In this document: positions 24,865-32,383 of the stretch, piece after piece | Position numbering within the stretch: position 1 is the stretch's first letter | How the letters are laid out: each line of letters starts with the position of its first letter | Assembly: GCA_036490795.1 (NCBI GenBank) | Contig: DASXDG010000405.1 | Location: 1 to 64,000, forward strand | Source of the DNA: JAFARZ01 sp036490795 | Lineage (GTDB): Bacteria > Actinomycetota > Actinomycetes > Streptosporangiales > Streptosporangiaceae | Reading direction: 5' to 3' | DNA length: 64,000 bases | Program-made: the position numbers and the translations under genes | The notes under the pieces: generated by a model | The model's input: only the letters and a program-made list of their open reading frames with translations | The model's database searches: none | What the model was told of the DNA's origin: nothing

Positions 24865-26292
24865 ATGCGCGATTCAACCCAGCTGCTGGTCATCGGCGGC
24901 GGCCCGGCGGGCTCGACCGCCGCGGGACTGCTCGCCCGCGAAGGATTCGATGTGACGCTGGTGGAACGCGAGCAGTTCCCCCGCTACCACATCGGCGAAT
25001 CCATCCTGCCGTCAGTCAAACCGATCCTGTCCCTGCTTGGTGCTTACGACAAAGTTGCCGCCCACGGGTTTCAGCCGAAGGGCGGCACGTTCTTTGCCTG
25101 GGGGCCGGAAGAATGGGATGTTCGGTTCGCTGACCTGGGCGAAGGGACGACGAATGCCTGGCAGGTGATCCGGTCAGAGTTCGACGAACTGCTGCTCAAC
25201 CACGCCAAGACGGTGGGGGTCGAGGTGCACGAGGGCGTGACCATACGCGACGTGCAGTTCGCCGACGGCCGCCCGGTCTCGGCCACCTGGGTACCGACTA
25301 AGCCAGACGGGGCGAAGGGAGACGAGCAGGGCGGCCAGATCAGCTTCGACTACCTGATCGACGCGTCCGGCCGCGGCGGCGTGCTGGCCAACCGCTACTT
25401 CAAGACCCGCCGCTTCCACGACGTGTTCAAGAACGTGGCCGCGTGGGCGTACTGGAAGGACGCCAAGCAGCTGGAGAAGGGACCGCCGGGCGCGATCGCG
25501 GTGTGCTCGGTCCCGCAGGGCTGGTTCTGGGCGATCCCGCTGCACGACGGCACGATGAGCGTCGGGCTGGTGACCGGGAAGGACCTGTTCAACGAGTCAC
25601 GCACCCGCCTCGGCAGCATCGAGAAGGTGTACTTCGAGGCCATGAAGGAATGCCCGATCGTGCTCGAGATGCTCGAGAACGCCACCAAGACCACCGACAT
25701 GAAAACCGAGCAGGACTACTCGTACGTGGCCGATCGCTTTTCAGGTCCCGGTTTCTTCATGACCGGCGACGCTGCCTGCTTCCTCGACCCGCTGCTGTCC
25801 ACCGGCGTGCACCTGGCTACCTACAGCGGCCTGCTGGCCGCGGCCAGCCTGAGCAGCATGCTGCGCGGCGAGATCGACGAGGACGAGGCCACCGAGTTCT
25901 ACAACACCTGGTACCGGCACGCGTACGAGCGGATGCTGGTCCTGGTCTCGGTCTTCTACGACAGCTACCGGGGCAAGGACTACCACTTCCATCACGCGCA
26001 GCGGCTCACCCACGCCGAACGCGAACGACTGCACCTGCACGAGGCATTCCTGCACCTCATCACCGGCGTGGAGGACCTGGCCGACGCTAAGGACGAGGCC
26101 TTCGCGCTGGCCGCCGAGCAACTGGGCGGCACCCCCGACATGTCCCCGATGTCGCGCTACAACGCGGCCAAGAAGGACGTGCCGACCGCGCCGCTGACCG
26201 CGGACAAGGCGGTGCGCGGCCTGTACCTGACGACCGAACCCAGGCTGGGCCTGTCCCGGATCGCCGCCGCCGACGAGGTGACTCAGCCGTGA
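24865..26292 (+). CDS. Flavin-dependent halogenase-like oxidoreductase
   Basis: A 475-residue FAD protein. The dinucleotide motif VIGGGPAGSTAAGLLAR is at residue 8, followed by PRYHIGESILPS, then GWFWAIPLHDGTMSVGLV, which contains the WxWxIP motif that marks flavin-dependent halogenases, and FMTGDAACFLDPLLSTGVHLA. It most resembles the phenol/pyrrole halogenase branch rather than tryptophan halogenases. ATG 24865 follows GAGGGGG. It probably halogenates or oxygenates an electron-rich ring; plain oxygenases share part of this pattern. Confidence 0.82.
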   Translation: MRDSTQLLVIGGGPAGSTAAGLLAREGFDVTLVEREQFPRYHIGESILPSVKPILSLLGAYDKVAAHGFQPKGGTFFAWGPEEWDVRFADLGEGTTNAWQVIRSEFDELLLNHAKTVGVEVHEGVTIRDVQFADGRPVSATWVPTKPDGAKGDEQGGQISFDYLIDASGRGGVLANRYFKTRRFHDVFKNVAAWAYWKDAKQLEKGPPGAIAVCSVPQGWFWAIPLHDGTMSVGLVTGKDLFNESRTRLGSIEKVYFEAMKECPIVLEMLENATKTTDMKTEQDYSYVADRFSGPGFFMTGDAACFLDPLLSTGVHLATYSGLLAAASLSSMLRGEIDEDEATEFYNTWYRHAYERMLVLVSVFYDSYRGKDYHFHHAQRLTHAERERLHLHEAFLHLITGVEDLADAKDEAFALAAEQLGGTPDMSPMSRYNAAKKDVPTAPLTADKAVRGLYLTTEPRLGLSRIAAADEVTQP

Positions 26293-26588
26293 CGGCGTAC
26301 GTGATCTCGCGGCTGCGGATCCGCGACCCGGCCACGATGAGCGAGTACGTGACGACCGCGCCGCCGACCGTGGCCGCGTTCGGCGGCCGCTACCTGGTCC
26401 GCGGCGGCGCGGTACGGGCGCTGGAGGGCAGCTGGGATCACGACCGGCTCGTGGTTGTCGAGTTCGCCACCAGCTCGGACGCCGTCGGCTGGTACGAGTC
26501 GCCGGCCTACCGGCCGCTGCGCGACCAGAGAAACGGTGCCGCTGACACCATCATGTTGCTCGCCGAAGGCACCGATGGAGTTCGGTGA
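26289..26588 (+). CDS. DUF1330 family small protein
   Basis: A 99-residue ferredoxin-like fold protein, GTG 26289 overlapping the halogenase stop. TAYVISRLRIRDPATMSEYVTTAPPTVAAFGGRYLVRGG and RLVVVEFATSSDAVGWYESPAYRPLRDQRNGAAD are textbook DUF1330. Its function is unknown; related dimeric alpha-beta barrels act as monooxygenases or isomerases on small aromatic compounds. It is probably an accessory enzyme to the halogenase. Confidence 0.85.
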   Translation: MTAYVISRLRIRDPATMSEYVTTAPPTVAAFGGRYLVRGGAVRALEGSWDHDRLVVVEFATSSDAVGWYESPAYRPLRDQRNGAADTIMLLAEGTDGVR

Positions 26589-27825
26589 GGGACCGGCCGC
26601 TGCGAGCCTGCAGCGGATGTGGGACCAACTCGAACCCATCGGGCGCGACCCGGGCAGCGGCGGGTACCGCAGGCTCACCTGGTCGCCCGCCGACGCGGCG
26701 CTGCGCGAATGGTTCACCGTCCAGGCCAGGGAGCGCGACCTGGACCTGGAAACCGATCGCAACGGGAACATGTTCGCCTGGTGGGGCGGGCGCGGTCCTG
26801 GCGCGGTGCTGACCGGCAGCCACCTGGACTCGGTCCTTGACGGCGGTGCGTTCGACGGGCCGCTCGGCGTGATGTCCGGGCTGGCCGCGATCGACCTGCT
26901 CCGCGCTAGAGCGGTCAGCCCGGACAGGCCGGTCGGCGTCGCCGTCTTCACCGAGGAAGAGGGCACCCGCTTCGGCCTTGCCTGCCTGGGCACCAAGCTG
27001 CTGACCGGGACGGTCGACCCGGACACGGCGAGGTCGCTGACCGACGCCGCCGGGACGACGTTCGCGTCGGCCATGGCGCAGGCCGGACTCGATCCGGAAC
27101 AGATCGGTCCTGACGCAGACCTGATCGGCCGCATCTCGATGTTCATCGAGTTGCACATCGAGCAGGGCCGCGGCCTGGCCGACCTGGACGCCGCGATCGG
27201 CCTGGCCGAGCAGATCTGGCCGCACGGTCGCTGGCGGATCCAGTTCACCGGTCACGCGGACCACGCGGGCACCACGCGGCTCGCCGACCGGCGCGACCCG
27301 ATGCTGACGTTCGCGGGGACCGTACTCGCCGCCCGCCACGAGGCACACCGGTTCAACGCGCTGGCCACGTTCGGCAAGATCGACCTGAGGCCGTGCGCGA
27401 CGAACGTGATACCGGGGACGCTGCTGGCATGGCTCGATGCCAGGGCACCGGACCAGGGCAGCCTGGACCGGCTGGTCGAGGCGATCACGGTCAGCGCGCG
27501 CGAGTCAGCGCGGGCGCAGCGGATCGAGTTCGAGATTCACCGCGAGTCCTACAGCGACGATGTCGTCTTCGATCCGGTGCTGCGCTCCCGGCTGTCGGAG
27601 GTGCTCTCGTCCTGCCGGATCAAGGCAGCGACCCTGCCCACCGGGGCGGGCCATGACGCGGGCGTGCTCAGTGGCAAAGTGGCCACCGCGATGCTGTTCG
27701 TGCGCAACCCCACCGGGGTCTCGCACGCTCCCGGCGAGTACGCCGAACCCGCCGACTGCGTGGCCGGCGTGGAGGCGCTGGCGGCGATCTTGCAGGACGC
27801 GGTAACACCGCGGATCAGCCGATGA
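26575..27825 (+). CDS. M20-family N-carbamoyl/allantoate amidohydrolase
   Basis: A 416-residue zinc hydrolase. Metal ligands are visible in TGSHLDSVLDGGAFDG, FTEEEGTRF, FIELHIEQG and GVSHAPGEYAE, and TGHADHAGTTRLADRRD is the dimerisation-domain signature. This branch covers allantoate amidohydrolase, N-carbamoyl-L-amino acid hydrolase and ureidopropionase. ATG 26575 lies inside the end of the DUF1330 gene (14-bp overlap). It likely removes a carbamoyl or amide group. Its last bases overlap the end of the convergent SnoaL gene. Confidence 0.88.
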   Translation: MEFGEGPAAASLQRMWDQLEPIGRDPGSGGYRRLTWSPADAALREWFTVQARERDLDLETDRNGNMFAWWGGRGPGAVLTGSHLDSVLDGGAFDGPLGVMSGLAAIDLLRARAVSPDRPVGVAVFTEEEGTRFGLACLGTKLLTGTVDPDTARSLTDAAGTTFASAMAQAGLDPEQIGPDADLIGRISMFIELHIEQGRGLADLDAAIGLAEQIWPHGRWRIQFTGHADHAGTTRLADRRDPMLTFAGTVLAARHEAHRFNALATFGKIDLRPCATNVIPGTLLAWLDARAPDQGSLDRLVEAITVSARESARAQRIEFEIHRESYSDDVVFDPVLRSRLSEVLSSCRIKAATLPTGAGHDAGVLSGKVATAMLFVRNPTGVSHAPGEYAEPADCVAGVEALAAILQDAVTPRISR

Positions 27826-28207
27826 CTTCGTCGACCGCGTACTGATTGGTGGACGCCGTCCAGAACTCCGTCACCTTGCCGTCGCGCAGGTGGAAGACGT
27901 GGGCGTCGTTGACCGTCATACTCAGTTCGCCCCGGCTGGCGGTGGTGACGACGAGTGCGACCGCGTGCTCATCGTCGGCGAGGATCGTGTGCAGGTCCAG
28001 GTGGAACGTGCCTTCGGTCACCTGCATGAGCTTGCCGAAGAAGGCGTAGACAGCGTCCCTGCCGCGGTAATCGCCGGCTAGCTGGTTGCGGCCCACCTCG
28101 TGCCAGAGCATGTCTTCGGCGAATAGCTCATTGAGGCCGGCGAAATCCCCTTTCGCAAATGCGACATATCCGTCCCTAATACGCGCGACGTTAGGATGCT
28201 CGGCCAT
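27815..28207 (-). CDS. SnoaL-like (NTF2-fold) protein
   Basis: A 130-residue NTF2-fold protein: ARIRDGYVAFAKGDFAGLNELFAEDMLWHEVGRNQLAGDYRGRDAVYAFF, and a C-terminal FHLRDGKVTEFWTASTNQYAVDEVIG. The pattern is that of SnoaL-like cyclases/isomerases and small ketosteroid-isomerase relatives. ATG 28207 follows AGGGGACGG. It is convergent with the amidohydrolase gene and shares 11 bp with it. Its substrate is unknown. Confidence 0.8.
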   Translation of the reverse strand: MAEHPNVARIRDGYVAFAKGDFAGLNELFAEDMLWHEVGRNQLAGDYRGRDAVYAFFGKLMQVTEGTFHLDLHTILADDEHAVALVVTTASRGELSMTVNDAHVFHLRDGKVTEFWTASTNQYAVDEVIG

Positions 28208-28413
28208 ATTCCGTCCCCTCCATGAGTAAAAGCGCACACATGACGAGAAGTCTCGCATAATCAGGGCGCGCGTCAAAACGCCCGCCCCGGCTACGGGAGC
28301 ACCCCCGGCCACCAGGGCACCCCGGCCACCAGGGCGGCAGTCCACAGCCGTCCCTTTAATCACATAGACCACCCGGTTGACGCTCTCGTCAGCCAGGCGG
28401 CCCGTAGGCGTAC

Positions 28414-28493
28414 ACAACACGGAAGATTGTCTTTTCACGGAAGAAGTAGTTGCTCACAGCATGGTTTTTTACCGTGCTGGACTTTATTTCCAC
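28414..28493 (+). repeat. eCIS-flanking element, left copy
   Basis: An 80-bp stretch from ACAACACGGA to TTTCCAC matches 56219-56298 at 63 of 80 positions without gaps, counted by hand. TCACAGCATGG and CACGGAAGAA are the best-conserved parts. Both copies point the same way and bracket the injection-system locus. The role is unknown: recombination scar, regulatory site or remnant of a short gene. Confidence 0.7.
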
Positions 28494-28981
28494 GCTAATT
28501 CCGGAAGCCTCACGAAAACGGCAGCGCCGGGTGTGCTTTTTATGCCGATTGCCGGGTTAGCGGCACCCGGAGCGGCATCGCACGGAGGCGTCGTTCGCGT
28601 TTTCTGCGAAGCAGATCGGCCATGATCACCCCGAATTCCCTCAGTCAGGTGGCAGTTGCTCCGCACGATCTCCGGCGGAGACCAGTTATTGGCGGCGGAC
28701 GGACCTTCCGACCGCTCTTCGCGGCGATGGCCGCGGGCCAGCGTTGCCACGCCAGCCACAGAGCTGGCATAGATCACCTTGACTCTTGCAAATTACCCGC
28801 TTAGATTTACTCTTGAATGAGGCGTGCATTGAAGCTGCCCGGACGAGAGGAGGGGGGAGCAGGCGACACTAGAGTCGCCTGGGGGCGGCCGATACTGATG
28901 TCGGGCAGCGCGGGTTCGCCAATAATCTCATTCCTCCTCTTAAGGCTGCCCTGTGGATAGCCAGGGGAATCGTTATCAGTC

Positions 28982-28997
28982 TAGCGGTAATTCGCTA
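28982..28997. promoter_or_regulatory. Small TAGCG/CGCTA hairpin followed by T-run
   Basis: TAGCG and CGCTA flank GTAATT, followed six bases later by five Ts (ACGCCTTTTT). It could be a weak terminator or attenuator, or an operator about 90 bp before the regulator start. Confidence 0.3.
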
Positions 28998-29083
28998 ACG
29001 CCTTTTTCTATTGTCATGCTCGCCGCGGGCAGGAATTTGAGGATCGCGGCTGGTGCAGCGCTCGGGACTCCACATCTACTTCT

Positions 29084-30067
29084 ATGATGCAAGGAACCAG
29101 CTCCCTCATGATCAGGCTTAGGATCCGGCTCTTCGGCCAGATCTCCGTCCAGCGCGGCGGAGAGTCGGTGCCCGCCCTTTCGAGCAAGGCGCTCGAGCTC
29201 CTGTGCTACCTGCTGCTGCATCGTGACCGCGGACATACGCGTGAGGCACTGGCGGGACTGTTCTGGCCGGACGCGCCGGATTCCCTGTCCAAGAAATATC
29301 TGCGCCAGGCCATCTGGCGGCTCCACTCCACCCTGTCGAGAAAAGCGGACCAAGAATCTGAAGAATTGTTTATAGTCCGCCCTGGCTGGATCCGGGTAAA
29401 TCCGGAAGCCTCATGGTGGCTTGACGTCGCCACGTTCGAGCAGGCCTACGATACCTATCGCGATATTCCCGGCAAGGAGCTGACCGACCAGCAGGCACAA
29501 GACATCCGGTCGGCTGCCATCCTTTACCGCGGCGATCTGATCGAGGCCTGGTATCAGGATTGGTGCATCTACGAACGCGACCGGCTCCAGCTCATCTATC
29601 TGACCATGCTCGAGCAATTGATGTCGTATTTCGAGGCCTGCGGGCGCTATGCGAACGGAATCGGGTACGGTCACTGCATACTGCGGCACGATCCGGCGCG
29701 GGAATCCACCTACCGGCAGCTCATGCGGCTGTACTACCAATCTGGTGACCGAACCACCGCGCTCCGTCATTATGAGCGGTGCGCCGCGGCCATGGCGAAG
29801 CATTTCAATCTCCAGCCATCTCGGGAAACGACCGCTCTCTATCATCAGATCCGCGGCGACCGCCTGGAGCGTCCCGCACGGCTGACCGCCATCACCACCC
29901 GCCCGGATGGCGAGATCGGCAACGACCTGATCCTCGGGCTACAGGCGAGGCTCGACCATATCCAGGCCAGCCTGACTGCCCTCCAGCGCCAGGTCCAGCA
30001 GGAGCTCGCGCCGGTCAGCCAGCTGCTGACCGGGCGGCAGGAGACACTCGATCAAAGATCACGCTGA
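29084..30067 (+). CDS. SARP/BTAD-type transcriptional regulator
   Basis: A 327-residue regulator: an OmpR-like winged helix (residues about 10-100, with ALSSKALELLCYLLLHRDRGHTREALAGLFWPD), then a bacterial transcriptional activation domain of TPR-like helices (about 115-260, ending HYERCAAAMAKHFNLQPSRETTALYHQI), then a coiled-coil tail. This is the SARP architecture used by actinomycetes to activate gene clusters. It lies 18 bp before the eCIS ATPase gene and is probably the activator of the locus. ATG 29108 is an alternative start. Confidence 0.85.
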   Translation: MMQGTSSLMIRLRIRLFGQISVQRGGESVPALSSKALELLCYLLLHRDRGHTREALAGLFWPDAPDSLSKKYLRQAIWRLHSTLSRKADQESEELFIVRPGWIRVNPEASWWLDVATFEQAYDTYRDIPGKELTDQQAQDIRSAAILYRGDLIEAWYQDWCIYERDRLQLIYLTMLEQLMSYFEACGRYANGIGYGHCILRHDPARESTYRQLMRLYYQSGDRTTALRHYERCAAAMAKHFNLQPSRETTALYHQIRGDRLERPARLTAITTRPDGEIGNDLILGLQARLDHIQASLTALQRQVQQELAPVSQLLTGRQETLDQRSR

Positions 30068-30085
30068 GATGCCGAGGCCCGGTCC

Positions 30086-32329
30086 ATGTACGCCACATCG
30101 CTGCAGCACATCGTCGCCGAACTGCAACGGCTCGACCTCCTGCTGCGGGTCCAGGTCTGGCGCGCTCGCCAGGGCCAGACCGCGGAGCTGGCGGCGTTCT
30201 GCGTCTCCGATGCCGAGGCTGACGAACTCCTCGATAAGATCATCGGAACGCCCGTCTGGGCCGGCCTGCCGCTTCCCGCCGAGCTGGCGACCGCTACCCA
30301 GGCCACGCTTGATGAGCTTTCCCGCGACGTCGCCAGGCACACGGCGCAGAGCCTGGCCGCGGGCATATCGCTGCGGCTGACCGAGCTGGCCCGGATTTTC
30401 GGCCTGACCGCCTTCGACGTCGATGTCGTGCTGCTCTGCCTGGCCGCGGAGCTGGACCGTGGATACGAACGCCTCTATGCCTACCTGCACGATGACCTCA
30501 CGCGCAGGCGGTTGACCGTCGATCTGGCACTCAACCTGCTCTGTTCCGACCTGGAAAGCAAAGTAGCCGGGCAGGCGCGCCTGACGTCTCCCGCTCCCCT
30601 GCTCCGCTTCCAGCTGCTGGAACTGCACGAGGAACGCGGTTCCCTGCTGGGCAGCGCCGTGCGGCTAGAGCCGCGCGTGGTCCGCTTCCTGCTGGAGAAC
30701 GACTCGGTCGACGACCGGCTAGAGCCCTATGTGGGGACTACCTCCCCCGCCGCCAGCCTGGACGAGCTGACCTTCCCCGAACCGTTCCGCGCGCGGCTGG
30801 CCCAGCTCGCCGAGCGCGCCCGCGCAACCGGGCCGGTGCTGTATTTCCAGGGGCCGCACGGCGCCGGCAAGCGAACCGCGGCGGCCGCATGCTGCCAGAT
30901 GCTCGGCCGGCCGCTCCTTGTCGTCACCGGGAAACGGCTGCTCGCGAGCGGTGGCGAGTTCGCGACGCTGGCTAAGCTGATCGGTCGCGAGGCCCGGCTG
31001 GGCGGGGCGGTCCTGTACTGGGCGGACTTCGACACCCTGCTCGCCGATGAAGACGACGGGCGGCTGGCGGATTTGTTCGCCGTCCTCGACGAGCTTCCTG
31101 GTCCGGCGTTCCTGTCCGGATCCGCGATATGGGAACCGCCGAGCGCGTGGAGGGAGCGCTCGTTCCTGCGCATCACCTTCCCGCCTCCCGGCCCCGATGA
31201 GCGGCTCCGCGTCTGGCGCTCCGCACTGGCAGGAGATCGCATCGCGCTGGCGGCAACTGGCGATTGCGCCTGTGACCCCGAGCTGGACCTCGCGGAACTG
31301 GCCGGCAAGTTCCGGCTTACCGGCGGCCAGATCCGGGATGCCGCGGCCACCGCTCGTGACCTGGCCATCGCGCGCGCCCCCGCCGCACCGCTGCTCACCG
31401 CCGACGATCTGCACGCCGCGTGCCGCCTGCACTCCAACCGCAAGCTCGCGGAACTGGCCATCCAGGTCAGCCCGCATTACAGCTGGGACGACATCGTGCT
31501 GCCCGGTGATCAGATGGCGCAGTTGCGCGAGATCTACGATCAGGTGCGGCACAGGAACCTGGTCTACGACGAGTGGGGCTTCGACGGCAAGCTCGCGATG
31601 GGCAAAGGGCTCAGCGTCCTGTTCGCGGGGCCGCCCGGCACCGGCAAGACGATGGCCGCCGACGTGCTGGCCCGCGCCCTTGGCCTCAGCATGTACAAGA
31701 TCGATCTGTCCGCCGTGGTCAGCAAGTACATCGGCGAGACGGAGAAGAACCTGGCTCGCATCTTCGCCGAGGCCATGACCAGTAACGCCATCTTGTTCTT
31801 CGACGAGGCGGACGCACTATTCGGAAAGCGTACGCAGATACGCGACGCACACGACCGCTACGCCAACGTCGAGGTCAGCTACCTGCTGCAGAAGATGGAA
31901 GAGTATGACGGGATGGTCATCTTGGCCACCAACCTGCGTAAGAACATGGATGAGGCGTTCGTGCGCCGGCTGCATGCCACCGTGGACTTCCCGGTGCCTG
32001 ATACGGCCGACCGGCGCCGCATCTGGGAGCAGATCTGGCCCGCCGCTACGCCGCGCGCCGCCGACCTGGATCTGGACTTCCTGGCCGGGCACATCGAAGT
32101 GGCCGGCGGCAGCATCCGCAACATCGCTCTGGCCAGCGCCTTCCTCGCCGCCGCCGACGCTGCCGCCAACGACGCCGACAACGACGCCGACAGCGCAGGC
32201 GGTGCGGTCACCATGGCGCATGTGCTGCACGCGACCCGCCGGGAGTACCAGAAGATGGGCAAGGTGCTCACGGCCGCGGAACTGAGCTACTCCGCGGGCG
32301 CCACCGGCCGCAATGGCTCTGGCCAATAG
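30086..32329 (+). CDS. eCIS AAA+ ATPase (Afp15/Pvc15-like)
   Basis: A 747-residue protein. A helical N-terminus is followed by a degenerate ATPase module (GPHGAGKRT at 256-264, where R263 replaces the usual Ser/Thr) and then an intact one: Walker A GPPGTGKT at 515-522, Walker B ILFFDEAD at 569-576, ATNLRKNMDEAFVRR as sensor 1 and arginine finger. This CDC48-like layout is the universal ATPase of eCIS loci, thought to help assembly of sheath or cargo. It ends in a 13-bp tandem repeat tract. Confidence 0.92.
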   Translation: MYATSLQHIVAELQRLDLLLRVQVWRARQGQTAELAAFCVSDAEADELLDKIIGTPVWAGLPLPAELATATQATLDELSRDVARHTAQSLAAGISLRLTELARIFGLTAFDVDVVLLCLAAELDRGYERLYAYLHDDLTRRRLTVDLALNLLCSDLESKVAGQARLTSPAPLLRFQLLELHEERGSLLGSAVRLEPRVVRFLLENDSVDDRLEPYVGTTSPAASLDELTFPEPFRARLAQLAERARATGPVLYFQGPHGAGKRTAAAACCQMLGRPLLVVTGKRLLASGGEFATLAKLIGREARLGGAVLYWADFDTLLADEDDGRLADLFAVLDELPGPAFLSGSAIWEPPSAWRERSFLRITFPPPGPDERLRVWRSALAGDRIALAATGDCACDPELDLAELAGKFRLTGGQIRDAAATARDLAIARAPAAPLLTADDLHAACRLHSNRKLAELAIQVSPHYSWDDIVLPGDQMAQLREIYDQVRHRNLVYDEWGFDGKLAMGKGLSVLFAGPPGTGKTMAADVLARALGLSMYKIDLSAVVSKYIGETEKNLARIFAEAMTSNAILFFDEADALFGKRTQIRDAHDRYANVEVSYLLQKMEEYDGMVILATNLRKNMDEAFVRRLHATVDFPVPDTADRRRIWEQIWPAATPRAADLDLDFLAGHIEVAGGSIRNIALASAFLAAADAAANDADNDADSAGGAVTMAHVLHATRREYQKMGKVLTAAELSYSAGATGRNGSGQ

Positions 32330-32377
32330 CGCTGGCCAATAGCGCTGGCCAATAGCGCTGGCCAATTGGCGCTGGCC
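32320..32377. repeat. 13-bp tandem repeats across the ATPase stop codon
   Basis: TGGCCAATAGCGC is repeated at 32320, 32333 and 32346, then a 14-bp variant TGGCCAATTGGCGC at 32359 and a partial copy. The first copy contains the TAG stop of the ATPase gene. The tract ends 7 bp before the stop of the convergent cargo gene and may act as a spacer or weak terminator. Confidence 0.85.
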
Positions 32378-32383
32378 GTGCCG

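Larger units (their letters stand above)
28208..29083. other. Long intergenic region upstream of the eCIS regulator
   Basis: About 875 bp with lower GC than its surroundings. It holds a 17-bp repeat pair at 28303-28336, the first copy of the eCIS-flanking element (28414-28493), and a small hairpin at 28982-28997. No open frame here has a convincing ribosome binding site or product. It probably carries the main promoter of the eCIS locus. Confidence 0.6.

Noticed and set aside
28377..28625. An 82-codon open frame across the left flanking element
   Set aside because: Only about 25 codons resemble the right copy, the rest diverges fully, and there is no ribosome binding site. Kept as an alternative reading in the findings, not as a gene.
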